From contig JAJFUV010000020.1 in assembly GCA_021372245.1 (NCBI GenBank), forward strand, positions 1-44,653: a stretch of DNA of 44,653 nucleotides, written 5' to 3'. Position 1 is the first letter of the stretch; each line of letters begins with the position of its first letter. A model generated the notes under the pieces. The model ran no database searches. It saw only the letters and a program-made list of their open reading frames with translations, and was not told the DNA's origin. The stretch comes from Terriglobales bacterium (lineage in GTDB: Bacteria > Acidobacteriota > Terriglobia > Bryobacterales > Bryobacteraceae). Positions 32,683 to 41,079 of this stretch are shown here, in pieces. Position numbers and translations under genes: made by a program.

Positions 32683-33219
32683 ATGAAGATTGCATTCGCC
32701 GTGACCGGCGTCCTGGTTGTAGGTGGCTTGTTCGTCTGGGCGCAGGTAGCCAGCGCCAAGACCAACCTGAAAGTGGGCGACCTGGCGCCGGACTTCACGC
32801 TTTCCTCGACTTCGGGCACCGATTTCACACTATCGGACTTCCGCGGCAAGAAGAACGTGGTACTTGCCTTCTTCCCTAAAGCCTTCACCAGCGGCTGCAC
32901 CAGGGAGATGACTGCGTACCAGGCGGGGATCGGCGAGTTCAACGGCATCCAGGCACAGGTAGTGAGCATCAGTACAGACAACCTGGACACGTTGAAGCGC
33001 TGGTCGACGGAACTGAAGGCTTCCTTCCCGATGTTGAGCGACGCCAACCACAAGGTCAGTAAAGAATACGGTGTACTGGCGGGCGTGCTGGGCTACGCCA
33101 ACCGGACAACTTTCGTGATCGACACCGAGGGCCGCATACAGCAAATCGAGGAAGGCTCGGCGGCGTTGGGTCCCACGGGCGCCGCGACAGCTTGCAAGCG
33201 AATGAGTAGGAAACCCTAA
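32683..33219 (+). CDS. Exported peroxiredoxin, BCP type
   Basis: A 178-residue thioredoxin-fold peroxidase that reduces hydroperoxides. ATG 32683 follows GGGAG. An N-terminal hydrophobic signal or anchor (1-25) directs it out of the cytoplasm. The family box [15 protein letters not shown] is followed by [14 protein letters not shown], with peroxidatic Cys72. A second cysteine occurs only near the C-terminus (TACKR), so the resolving mechanism is unclear. The sequence [12 protein letters not shown]...GCT.E places it with BCP/PrxQ-like enzymes. The exported location is less common than cytoplasmic BCP. Confidence 0.88.
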   Translation: MKIAFAVTGVLVVGGLFVWAQVASAKTNLKVGDLAPDFTLSSTSGTDFTLSDFRGKKNVVLAFFPKAFTSGCTREMTAYQAGIGEFNGIQAQVVSISTDNLDTLKRWSTELKASFPMLSDANHKVSKEYGVLAGVLGYANRTTFVIDTEGRIQQIEEGSAALGPTGAATACKRMSRKP

Positions 33220-33249
33220 CGCGCGGCTGCGACTCAGTTCCGGCGAAGA

Positions 33250-33273
33250 GGGCCCGTGTGTTTTCACGAGCCC
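33250..33273. terminator. Hairpin between convergent genes
   Basis: GGGCCCGTG pairs with CACGAGCCC (9 bp, one mismatch) around TGTTTT. A second perfect 8-bp hairpin with a 3-base loop lies at 33323-33341 (CATTCAAA/TTTGAATG). They separate the peroxiredoxin gene from the convergent galactokinase gene and may stop transcription from both sides. Confidence 0.5.
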
Positions 33274-33368
33274 ACCCGTCAATGATTGGAGGAGACGTTT
33301 GCCAACGCCTCACGGCGGAGGACATTCAAACGCTTTGAATGGATAGTGCCGGCAGCGACGAGAAGCTC

Positions 33369-34532
33369 TCAGTGAATTTCGCCGGCGCCGTCGCTAGGCT
33401 CGCAAACATAGCTGTGGGGGTCTATCCCGTACCGTTCGAGGTAGATCCTGGCAATTCCGGCACGGAAAGCCTCCACGGCATCGGAGCGCACCAGGTTCAC
33501 CGTGCAGCCACCGAATCCCCCGCCGGTCATGCGGGCCCCGAACACGCCGTCCATGCCGATGGCACTGTCGACAAGGAAATCCAACTCCGGGCAGCTCACT
33601 TCGTAATCGTGCTGTAGGCTGCGATGGGAGGCCACGAACAGCTCCCCCATGCGCTTCAACTCGCCGGCCACCGACGCAAGCATGAACTCCTCCACGCGCG
33701 CATCTTCACTGACGACGTGGCGGGCGCGGCGATAGACCAGCTTGGGCATCGAAGCAGCGCAAGCTTCCAACTGCGGGATGCTGACATCGCGAAGGCTCGC
33801 GACCGCCGGATCGCCGGCGCTGATGGCGTCCACGGCTTCGCGGCATTCACGCACCCGGTCCCGATAGGCCGAACCGCCCAGTTCGTGCTTCACCATGGAG
33901 TTCACCGCGACGATAGACACCCCGCCAGGAAGGCGGACTGTGTCGTGCCCCAGTGAACGGCAGTCGATGCGCACGGCGCAGCCCGCTTTGCCGAACACGG
34001 AAATGTACTGGTCCATGATGCCGCAGGGCATTCCCACAAAGTCCTTTTCGGCACGCTGACACAGACGTGCGATATCGAGCCGGGCGAGGCCGGAGGATTC
34101 GTCGAGGAGAGCCATCGCGGTGGCCACTTCGAGCGCGGCCGAGGAACTCAGCCCGCTGCCCACCGGCACCGTGCTCCACAGGTACAGGTTTGAGGGGCGC
34201 ACACGGCAGCCGGCGTGAACCAGTTCGCGCGCGACGCCCGCGACGTAGTCGCTCCACTCGCCGGCCGGCTCAATCGCGCCTAGATCATCGACCTCCCATT
34301 CGCGCGACTGACGGACGTTCTCCGACCACACGCGCAGGCGGCCGTCATCGGACGGCCCTACGGCGATGTAACAGGCCATCTGTAGCGCAACGGGCAGCAC
34401 GAAGCCAAGGCTGTAGTCGGTGTGCTCGCCGATCAGGTTCACTCGTCCCGGAGCGCGCACCAGGCGCGGAGCTTCGCCGCCACCGTATTTCTCGCGATAG
34501 CCCTCAATCAGGAATGACGCCGGGCCAGCCAC
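33369..34532 (-). CDS. galK: Galactokinase
   Basis: A 387-residue GHMP kinase that phosphorylates galactose at C1 (Leloir pathway). The start is GTG at 34532, preceded at the right distance by GGAGGAG; the frame is open to 34691 but that extension overlaps the small membrane gene. The galactokinase signature GRVNLIGEHTDY is at residues 29-40, the ATP-binding GHMP motif is VPVGSGLSSSAALEVA, and the C-terminal motif is MTGGGFGGCTVNL. The start overlaps the end of the 61-residue gene by 25 bases. It is co-directional with an SGLT-like symporter, which fits galactose uptake and first-step catabolism. Confidence 0.95.
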   Translation of the reverse strand: MAGPASFLIEGYREKYGGGEAPRLVRAPGRVNLIGEHTDYSLGFVLPVALQMACYIAVGPSDDGRLRVWSENVRQSREWEVDDLGAIEPAGEWSDYVAGVARELVHAGCRVRPSNLYLWSTVPVGSGLSSSAALEVATAMALLDESSGLARLDIARLCQRAEKDFVGMPCGIMDQYISVFGKAGCAVRIDCRSLGHDTVRLPGGVSIVAVNSMVKHELGGSAYRDRVRECREAVDAISAGDPAVASLRDVSIPQLEACAASMPKLVYRRARHVVSEDARVEEFMLASVAGELKRMGELFVASHRSLQHDYEVSCPELDFLVDSAIGMDGVFGARMTGGGFGGCTVNLVRSDAVEAFRAGIARIYLERYGIDPHSYVCEPSDGAGEIH

Positions 34533-34693
34533 AAAAGCACTCCTCCAAACAGGACCATGGACACGCCCACATACAAATCGATGTTGACGTTCGTGAGCGG
34601 CGCGCGCGTAGCCGGGTTGATCGCTCCAACCGCGCAGAGAATCAGGCCGACCGCCAGGAAGAATAGACCGGAAGGTGTTCTGAGATCCCACAT
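34508..34693 (-). CDS. Small two-helix membrane protein in the galactose operon
   Basis: A 61-residue protein with two transmembrane helices (about 9-25, LFFLAVGLILCAVGAI, and about 37-57, IDLYVGVSMVLFGGVLLWL) and a basic end (ARRHS). It begins 5 bases after the symporter stop and overlaps the galactokinase start by 25 bases, so it is sandwiched in a translationally coupled operon. No family is recognised. It could be an accessory subunit of the symporter. Confidence 0.7.
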   Translation of the reverse strand: MWDLRTPSGLFFLAVGLILCAVGAINPATRAPLTNVNIDLYVGVSMVLFGGVLLWLARRHS

Positions 34694-34698
34694 AGCAT

Positions 34699-36348
34699 TT
34701 ACCAGAACAGGAAGTTCAACAGCAGGCAGATGACGCCCACCACCACCGCCAGCACGGCAGGGCGCTTGTACCAGACAAGCCCCGGTTCATTCAGGGTTTC
34801 TGTCAAGCCGAAGACCAAGCCGCGCAACTCCGTCTCGGCGCGAGGACGAGTGGCCAGGCTGACAGCAATGGTCACCACGAAGCACACGCTCCATGCCACA
34901 ATGGCGATCCAGAAATTCTGGGCCATGGTGGAGGGGAACACGTGCACCACGCCGATCCAGCCGCCTTTACCTTCGGCCATGGTGAGACCGTGCGTGAGGG
35001 TGGCGGCTCCGGTACCTGCGAGCAGCCCGGTGAACGCACCGTGACCCGTAGCGCGTTTCCAGAACATGCCCAACAGGAACGTGGCAAACAGAGGGGCGTT
35101 CACGAAGCCGAAGACCAACTGCAGCAGGTCCATGATGTTGTTGTAAAGTCTCGCCAGATAGGCGGTGCCGATGGACAGGGCGATACCAACCACCGTGGTC
35201 CAGCGTCCTACCCACAGGTAATGCGAATCGGGCGCGTTGCGGCGGATATAGCTCTGATAGATATCAAATGTGAAAACGGTGTTGAACGCCGTCACGTTCC
35301 CGGCCATGCCGGACATGAAGGACGCCATCAACGCGGTCAGGCCTACGCCCAGCAGACCGGAAGGATAGAATTGCGCCATCAGCGTGGGCAGCACCTGGTC
35401 GTAGTCATAGCTCGCGCCCTTGACCGGCAGGGTATAGCCGAGGTTCATCTGCGTCAGCGCCATGGCAGCCACGCCGGGCAGGATGACGATGAAAGGAATG
35501 ACCATTTTCGGGAATGCCGCGATGAGCGGCGTGCGGCGCGCGGCCGACATCGAATTGGCTGCCAGCGCACGCTGGATCACCAGGAAGTCCGTGCACCAGT
35601 AGCCGAACGAAAGCACGAAACCAAGCCCGGCGATCAGCCCGAACCACTCAACACCCATTGGATTCTGGCTGGAACTCGTAGTGTACGTCCAGGCATGGGT
35701 CATCACGGGAGACAGTCTGGAAGTGATGCCCTTCCAGCCTCCTGCTTTGGCCACGGCCAGGATCGCTAACGGGCTAAATCCTAGCACTACCAGGAAGAAT
35801 TGCAGTACCTCGTTGTAGATAGCGCTGGTGAGCCCGCCCAGGTAGGTGTAAACGAGCACGATGACGGCCGACAACAACACCGAAGCCGTGAAACTCCAGC
35901 CCAATACCAGCTGGAACAAGAGGCCGAGAGCGTACATCGAGATCCCGGAAGAAAAGATGGTCATCAACGCGAAGGTGATGGCGTTCAGACCACGCGTCTT
36001 TTCATCGAAGCGCAGCTTGAGGTATTCCGGAACGGACCGGGCGCGGCTGCCGTAATAGAACGGCATCATGAACACGCCCAGGAAAAGCATGGCGGGAATG
36101 GCGCCGACCCAATAAAAGTGCGACGTCATGATGCCGTATTTGGCACCGGAAGCGCACATGCCGATGACTTCCTGGGCACCAAGATTGGCCGCGACAAAAG
36201 CCAGGCTGGTAATCCAGACGGGCACGCTGCGGCCGCTGGTGAGAAAGTCCTCGCTGGTGGAGACGTGCTTCTTCAGCCGCCATCCAATGCCGAGAACGAA
36301 GCCAAAGTACAGGGCTAGTATGAGGTAATCCGGAAACGCGAGTGTCAA
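34699..36348 (-). CDS. Sodium/sugar symporter, SGLT-like (SSS family)
   Basis: A 549-residue inner-membrane protein with about 14 helices. The pattern SEDFLTSGRSVPVWITSLAFVAANLGAQEVIGMCASGAKYGI matches the vSGLT/SGLT sodium-sugar symporter branch, as do GGLTSAIYNEVLQFFLVVLG and FGYWCTDFLVIQRALAA. With galactokinase encoded downstream, galactose is the likely substrate. The start is TTG at 36348, with GAGG 6 bases upstream; no better in-frame ATG is seen near the first helix. Confidence 0.92.
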   Translation of the reverse strand: MTLAFPDYLILALYFGFVLGIGWRLKKHVSTSEDFLTSGRSVPVWITSLAFVAANLGAQEVIGMCASGAKYGIMTSHFYWVGAIPAMLFLGVFMMPFYYGSRARSVPEYLKLRFDEKTRGLNAITFALMTIFSSGISMYALGLLFQLVLGWSFTASVLLSAVIVLVYTYLGGLTSAIYNEVLQFFLVVLGFSPLAILAVAKAGGWKGITSRLSPVMTHAWTYTTSSSQNPMGVEWFGLIAGLGFVLSFGYWCTDFLVIQRALAANSMSAARRTPLIAAFPKMVIPFIVILPGVAAMALTQMNLGYTLPVKGASYDYDQVLPTLMAQFYPSGLLGVGLTALMASFMSGMAGNVTAFNTVFTFDIYQSYIRRNAPDSHYLWVGRWTTVVGIALSIGTAYLARLYNNIMDLLQLVFGFVNAPLFATFLLGMFWKRATGHGAFTGLLAGTGAATLTHGLTMAEGKGGWIGVVHVFPSTMAQNFWIAIVAWSVCFVVTIAVSLATRPRAETELRGLVFGLTETLNEPGLVWYKRPAVLAVVVGVICLLLNFLFW

Positions 36349-36439
36349 TGCAAGCCTCGAAGAGGAGGAACCCGACTAAACTGCCGAGTCTATCGCGAAT
36401 CGGTGGGCGCATGCAATTGAGTCCCGTCGTTCGTCGTTC

Positions 36440-36453
36440 GTGATCAAGGTCAC
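36440..36453 (+). promoter_or_regulatory. CRP/FNR-type palindrome upstream of the RIC gene
   Basis: GTGA-TCAAGG-TCAC at 36440-36453 has the half-sites and 6-base spacing of CRP/FNR-superfamily operators. HcpR-type regulators that use similar palindromes control nitrosative-stress genes in other bacteria. It lies 45 bases before the preferred start. A single site in one genome is weak evidence. Confidence 0.4.
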
Positions 36454-36497
36454 TGCCTCGGCGGGCCCTTCACCCTACCATGGGCGTGGAGGGGAAG

Positions 36498-37223
36498 ATG
36501 CTGGGAACGCAAGAAAAGACCGTGTCGGAAATCGCGGCCGGCTCTCTGGCCGCGGTACGCGTTTTTGAACGCCTGGGAATCGATTACTGTTGCGGCGGCA
36601 AACGTCCGCTCGCCGAGGCGTGCCGGGAGAAGGGCTACGATCCCGCCGCCGTCCTCAACGAACTGGATTCCGCGGCTGCTGCGGGCACGGCGCCGTCCCG
36701 CGATTGGAACCAAGCCCCGCTGAAGGAGCTCGTCGAGCACATTGTCACCACGCACCACGCTTACCTGAATCGCGAGTTGGCTCCACTCAGTGCGCGCATC
36801 GAAAAGGTCTACAAGATCTACAACGAGAAGTACGGGCCGACGTTGACCGGGCTGCCCGCGGTCTTCTTCGGCCTGCGCTCGGAGTTGGAGATGCACATGC
36901 GCAAGGAGGAGATGATCCTCTTTCCGGCGATCGCCGCCTACGAGGTCGCGGTGGAAGCCGGATCGCCCTTGCCGCAAACGCCCTTCGGCACCGTGGCCAA
37001 TCCGATCCACATGATGGAAGCCGAGCACGACGGCGCCGGCAATGCACTCGCGGACATCCGCCGGATCACGGCGAACTACGCCGTCCCCGAGTACGCCTGT
37101 GTCACTTACCGGTCCCTGATGGCGGGATTGCAGGAACTGGAACAGGACCTGCACTTGCACATCCACCTTGAAAACAACATCCTGTTCCCGCGCGCCATCA
37201 CACTGGAGAACTCCGGGCGGTAA
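36498..37223 (+). CDS. ytfE: Iron-sulfur cluster repair di-iron protein (RIC)
   Basis: A 241-residue cytoplasmic protein that repairs iron-sulfur clusters damaged by nitric oxide or oxidants. ATG 36498 follows GGAGGGG; the frame also opens at ATG 36480, but without a site. The N-terminal DUF542/ScdA domain has the Cys31-Cys32 pair in IDYCCGGKRPL. The hemerythrin-like domain carries di-iron ligands in HIVTTHHAYL, EMHMRKEEMILFP, HMMEAEHDGAG and LHIHLENNILFP. The length is typical of ScdA/YtfE/NorA. A CRP/FNR-like palindrome lies upstream, matching the stress-induced role. Confidence 0.93.
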   Translation: MLGTQEKTVSEIAAGSLAAVRVFERLGIDYCCGGKRPLAEACREKGYDPAAVLNELDSAAAAGTAPSRDWNQAPLKELVEHIVTTHHAYLNRELAPLSARIEKVYKIYNEKYGPTLTGLPAVFFGLRSELEMHMRKEEMILFPAIAAYEVAVEAGSPLPQTPFGTVANPIHMMEAEHDGAGNALADIRRITANYAVPEYACVTYRSLMAGLQELEQDLHLHIHLENNILFPRAITLENSGR

Positions 37224-37239
37224 GCTGAGCTGCGCGAAT

Positions 37240-38439
37240 TCATCCGGCAATCTCCGCAGCCGTCGCTTCGAAAACGGCCAGGTAGCGCTGCGCGACGTCA
37301 TCCCATCGGTGGTGTTTTTCGACGTAGCCGCGACCCTGGCGGCCTAGTTGGGCCCGCAGCGCCTGTTCGGACAGCAGCTTGTCGAGACATGCACGGAATT
37401 CGCGGTAATCGCGGTACCAGAGCCCGCCCTGGCTGCGCACGCACTGCCCGCGAAGGACGTCCGAACGGCCGTTCGCCAGAACGGGTTTCGACGACGCCCA
37501 TCCTTCGAGGGCCGCAATGCAGAGACTTTCGTAAGGGGAAGGCGCCAGAACAACGTCGCTTGCTTGAAGGGCCAGCCACTTCACGGCATCGGAGATGAAA
37601 GCCGGCGCGAGGATCGAGCCATGCGCGGGCATGTCGATAGTAGCTTTGCCGGCCAGGAGCAGTTTGACGTTCGATTCCGGACGATCCTCGATGTAGCGAA
37701 GGAAGTAGTCAATAAGCTGAACACAGCCTTTGGATTCACTGACGCGGCCGACGTAAGTGATAACCGGCGAGTCTCCGGTGCGCGCCCGCAAGATATCCCA
37801 ATCCGGGTCACCCGGGAGCGGGTCAGGAGGGAATTCGACGCCGCCTCCTACCAGGTGGCCCACCTCGCGCTCGAAGCAGAAACGGCGCAGGACGAAGTGG
37901 CGCTCTTCCGGCGTCAGGAAAATCAGATCTCGCGCCTCGCGGAAAACCCTGTCGTAAGCCGCCAGGTAAATTGGCAGCTCGTCGTGCGCCGTGGGCACCA
38001 GGATGGCGCGGCCGGCCACCAGCGGCAGGCCGAAACAAGTCGTGGCATAAAGGTACGTGAAGAAAACGAAGAGATCGTAATCTTCACGGTGTGCGGCGAG
38101 ATAATCGAACAAGCCCGGCACAAGCGGGCCCTGCGCGCGGATCCAGTCGGTCTCGTCTTTTTCGGAGTGCGCCTGGTGGAGCACCCGGTCAGACAACGAG
38201 GCTAGTTTCTCCCACTCGCGGAGGCGGGCCACCGGGAAGCGGCGCACCGTAACGCCATTCAGCATCTCCTCGCCCGCGGGAAAGCGATTCTCCCAGGTCG
38301 TATAATCCACGGCGCAAGTGGTCAGCACGTCGAGAGCAATGTGGGGGGCCAAGCGCTCGGCGATGGAGCGGCACATCATCTCGCTGCCTCCGGCGACGCC
38401 CTCCCCGTAGCGCTGCACAACAAAGGCCAAGCGCCTCAT
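37240..38439 (-). CDS. Glycosyltransferase family 4 protein
   Basis: A 399-residue GT-B-fold enzyme. It has an N-terminal acceptor-binding half (VVQRYGEGVAGGSEMMCRSIAERL), the second-domain opening VITYVGRVSESKGCVQLIDYF, and the nucleotide-sugar box APSPYESLCIAALEGWASSKPVLANGRSDVLRGQC with the E-x7-E pair. It transfers a sugar to a glycan or lipid carrier, and donor and acceptor are unknown. Its start overlaps the stop of the upstream glycosyltransferase in an ATGA, so the two are translationally coupled. Confidence 0.9.
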   Translation of the reverse strand: MRRLAFVVQRYGEGVAGGSEMMCRSIAERLAPHIALDVLTTCAVDYTTWENRFPAGEEMLNGVTVRRFPVARLREWEKLASLSDRVLHQAHSEKDETDWIRAQGPLVPGLFDYLAAHREDYDLFVFFTYLYATTCFGLPLVAGRAILVPTAHDELPIYLAAYDRVFREARDLIFLTPEERHFVLRRFCFEREVGHLVGGGVEFPPDPLPGDPDWDILRARTGDSPVITYVGRVSESKGCVQLIDYFLRYIEDRPESNVKLLLAGKATIDMPAHGSILAPAFISDAVKWLALQASDVVLAPSPYESLCIAALEGWASSKPVLANGRSDVLRGQCVRSQGGLWYRDYREFRACLDKLLSEQALRAQLGRQGRGYVEKHHRWDDVAQRYLAVFEATAAEIAG

Positions 38440-39554
38440 CGGAGCGCCTCGCCGCGTGCGACCCGTCCCAGCAGGGAGTTCAGCCTCGCGCTGAGGATGC
38501 CGGGCCGGAAGTTCGCCTGATACCTTTGGAAACCAGCGGCGGCCAGATGGCGGGCAAGCCGTCCGTCCTCAATCACGGAGTGAATGGACTCGGCAAGGCA
38601 GCCCGCGTCGAAATGGTCCCACACCAACCCGGCTTCGCCTACCGTTTCACCAACGGCCGTCGTACCCCAAGCAACGATGGGCAGACGGAAGTACATAGCT
38701 TCGACCAACGGTACGCAAAAGCCTTCGTGCTCGCTCACGGAAAGGAACGCGTCCGCGAGCATGTAGAGGCTACGCAATTGAGATGGCGTCACGGCGCCCG
38801 TAAAGACCACGTGCCCTGCGAGCCCCAGCTTGCCGGTTTCGTGTTCCAGCGCCTCGCGGTAGTTGGACAGGTGCGGATCCACCTTGCCGGCGAATATGAA
38901 CCGTGCGGGCGCATTCGACCAGCGGCGGTATTCCGCCAGTACTCTCAACGCGCGCACGTAACCCTTGTTCGGCTTCAAGCCGCCGACGAAGAGGATGTTC
39001 GCACTGCCGTCCTTATAGCGGTCGAGCGTCGGTGCGTCGAATGGGACGCGGGACAGTTCTTCTGTCGCGTGGATAGGGGCCAGCGCCGCGGTGCGGGCAG
39101 CCGGCGCGCCCAAACGGATCAGTTCGTCACAGTTGAAGACGGAATCACCCAGAAACCAGGCGCGCGGCAGCCTCGCCAGGCGCCTTGTACTCGCCTCGCC
39201 TTCTTTGCAGGCGCGGTAGTGCCCTTCCGAATAGCGCGAGAAAAAGCGCGCGGGGGTGATGTTGTGGTACCGGACGACAACCCTCACCTGCGAGGCCTCC
39301 AGGAGCCGCTCACCCTTAGGCCACGCTACGGCATGGTGGTAGATAAGGGTGGCACCCGAATCGTTCCAGTGCCGGCTGTCGCCCGGATCGAGTAAACGGC
39401 CTACGCCCGCATAGATCCTGTCGATCTCGTCGGCGACAATCTCTACCTCGTAGCCACCATTACGCAACACCGCTGCCATGCCACGCACATCGTTGCCGAC
39501 AGCGTCAAATGGCGTCAAGCTCGGCGTGAGGATGATGACCTTAGACTTACGCAT
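38436..39554 (-). CDS. Glycosyltransferase family 4 protein
   Basis: A 372-residue GT-B enzyme. N-terminal half: ILTPSLTPFDAVGNDVRGMAAVL; then ILFVGGLKPNKGYVRALRVL at the start of the donor domain; and SVSEHEGFCVPLVEAMYFRLPIVAWGTTAVGETVGEAG with the E-x7-E catalytic pair. It starts 6 bases after the small coiled-coil gene and overlaps the next glycosyltransferase by 4 bases. The operon suggests surface or exopolysaccharide glycan synthesis. Confidence 0.9.
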   Translation of the reverse strand: MRKSKVIILTPSLTPFDAVGNDVRGMAAVLRNGGYEVEIVADEIDRIYAGVGRLLDPGDSRHWNDSGATLIYHHAVAWPKGERLLEASQVRVVVRYHNITPARFFSRYSEGHYRACKEGEASTRRLARLPRAWFLGDSVFNCDELIRLGAPAARTAALAPIHATEELSRVPFDAPTLDRYKDGSANILFVGGLKPNKGYVRALRVLAEYRRWSNAPARFIFAGKVDPHLSNYREALEHETGKLGLAGHVVFTGAVTPSQLRSLYMLADAFLSVSEHEGFCVPLVEAMYFRLPIVAWGTTAVGETVGEAGLVWDHFDAGCLAESIHSVIEDGRLARHLAAAGFQRYQANFRPGILSARLNSLLGRVARGEALR

Positions 39555-39560
39555 GGGCGG

Positions 39561-40001
39561 CTACGGACGCGGCTCGTGCGCGCCGGAATCCGCAGCGGAC
39601 CCTGCCAAGCGCCGTTCCAGGCTTGCGATTCTCGCGTGCAAGCTCGTCGAGACACTTTCGAGCGCGGCCACCTGTTCCTCCAGCGCTCGCAGGGTAACCT
39701 CGTTGAAGTCCGTAATCTGCGGCGTGTACCAGAACAACATACGCCGTACCAAGCGCACCAGGATGGAACTCAGGCGCGCTCGCAGCGTGGGCGGCTGCGG
39801 AGGTTGCGTTCCAATGGCGGCCGAGCAACGCCGCGCGTGTTCGATGAGCCGCAGGAGATCGTTGAAGTCGGCAGGATCATCCGAAACCAAGGGCGCCGCA
39901 GGGCCGGACGCTTGTGGGGTTGATGCGACGCGACTCCGAACCCGCTCGCGTATTTCGTCCATGATCTGCTCGACGTCGATATGAGATTCTGGCGTGGACA
40001 T
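39561..40001 (-). CDS. Small protein with C-terminal coiled coil, glycan-operon associated
   Basis: A 146-residue protein without signal peptide. A Pro-rich variable centre is followed by an amphipathic, Arg-rich segment (LRARLSSILVRLVRRMLFWYTP) and the pattern ITDFNEVTLRALEEQVAALESV, then a coiled coil to about residue 132. This arrangement is reminiscent of N-terminal regions of methyltransferases or glycosyltransferases in glycan clusters, here standing alone. It may hold partner enzymes at the membrane. It is co-directional with two GT4 genes. Confidence 0.6.
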   Translation of the reverse strand: MSTPESHIDVEQIMDEIRERVRSRVASTPQASGPAAPLVSDDPADFNDLLRLIEHARRCSAAIGTQPPQPPTLRARLSSILVRLVRRMLFWYTPQITDFNEVTLRALEEQVAALESVSTSLHARIASLERRLAGSAADSGAHEPRP

Positions 40002-40054
40002 GCGCGAAGTTCCTATCCTTATAGCAGTTCGGCGAGCAGGAAACCAGCGGCGGA

Positions 40055-40996
40055 TTACGCCACCGCGTCGAGCACAGGGGCGGTCTGTTCGGCCGTCGCA
40101 AATAGGGCAGCCTGCACGGGAGCGTCGGCGCGGTATGCCGACAGGTGGCCCGGGTAGAGTTGCACCAGACGCGAGGGAGCTTCAAAAGATGCTCCGCCTT
40201 CCAGGCGCTTCAACTCGAGCGCGTTCACCACGCTAGCCCCCCTCGCGTCGTTGGTAAAGACCACGAACGTGGCTGTGGAAAATGCACTGACGCGCTCGAA
40301 GCGCGGCTTCCACTCGTCAAACTCATCAGCGCCGTAGAGGTAGCTGGAGCGGTGCTTCCGCGAGTCTGGATTCTCAAACTCCTCGCGCCAGTAAAGCGGG
40401 TTGCGACCGTGCATTCGCACATAGCCGACGGGCGAGGTCAGGTACGCCGTGGGCGGCATGGCGCGCGTGTGTGAAGGTTGATCGGCGTTCACGAACCCCA
40501 GGTGGTAGTCGATCATGGTGCCCAGAGCTTCTTCCCGCAACCAACTGTCATGCGGCATCTCGGCGACCAATGGGAATTCGTGGAAGGTGCGCCGCAGGGT
40601 GATCAGGAACTCGCGGTTTTCGACCGTGAAGCGGAAGGACCAGGGAAACTGCATCACGACGCAACCTAGGCGGCCCGCTTTGTGCAGGGGCCGCAGACCC
40701 TCTTTGAAAGCCGCCACCGCGGCCGGGTCCAGGTCGCGGCCATACGTGAAACGGCTCCCAAGCAGGGCTGTGAATTGGAAACGCGGATTGCGCTCCACCT
40801 TGCCAAGCCACAGCCACGCCACCTCCGGCCGCAGCGGCCGGTGGAACGTGGCGTCGATTTCAATGGCGTCGAGGAACCGCGAGAGATACTCCAGTCGATG
40901 AAAACCGCGGCGGCGCGGCGAGGGGTAAACAGCGTCGTCCCAATGCGGATGAGTCCAGCCGGAAGCGCCGGCCAGAATCTTGGAGGAGGTCTGCAT
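40055..40996 (-). CDS. DUF72 (YecE-like) protein
   Basis: A 313-residue TIM-barrel-type protein. ATG 40996 follows AAAGGAG; the frame is open to 41164, but a good promoter lies inside that extension. Typical DUF72 patterns are present: ILAGASGWTHPHWDDAVYP, EIDATFHRP, FQFTALLGSRFTY, VVMQFPWSFRF and YVRMHGRNPLYW. The biochemical role of the family is not established. It lies 53 bases upstream of the small coiled-coil gene on the same strand and may share its transcript. Confidence 0.9.
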   Translation of the reverse strand: MQTSSKILAGASGWTHPHWDDAVYPSPRRRGFHRLEYLSRFLDAIEIDATFHRPLRPEVAWLWLGKVERNPRFQFTALLGSRFTYGRDLDPAAVAAFKEGLRPLHKAGRLGCVVMQFPWSFRFTVENREFLITLRRTFHEFPLVAEMPHDSWLREEALGTMIDYHLGFVNADQPSHTRAMPPTAYLTSPVGYVRMHGRNPLYWREEFENPDSRKHRSSYLYGADEFDEWKPRFERVSAFSTATFVVFTNDARGASVVNALELKRLEGGASFEAPSRLVQLYPGHLSAYRADAPVQAALFATAEQTAPVLDAVA

Positions 40997-41029
40997 AGGG
41001 CTCCTTTCGCTTTTTCTCCTTATGCCAAT

Positions 41030-41059
41030 AGTGTAAGGAATACCACTGGCGAAAGTCAA
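41030..41059 (-). promoter_or_regulatory. Sigma70-like promoter of the DUF72 gene
   Basis: On the minus strand TTGACT (41059 to 41054) and TACACT (41035 to 41030) are separated by 18 bases. The start codon lies 33 bases further on, behind AAAGGAG. This is one of the best promoter-like matches in the window and supports the shorter start of the DUF72 gene. Confidence 0.55.
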
Positions 41060-41079
41060 GCGAAAGTTGTCTGTGATCC

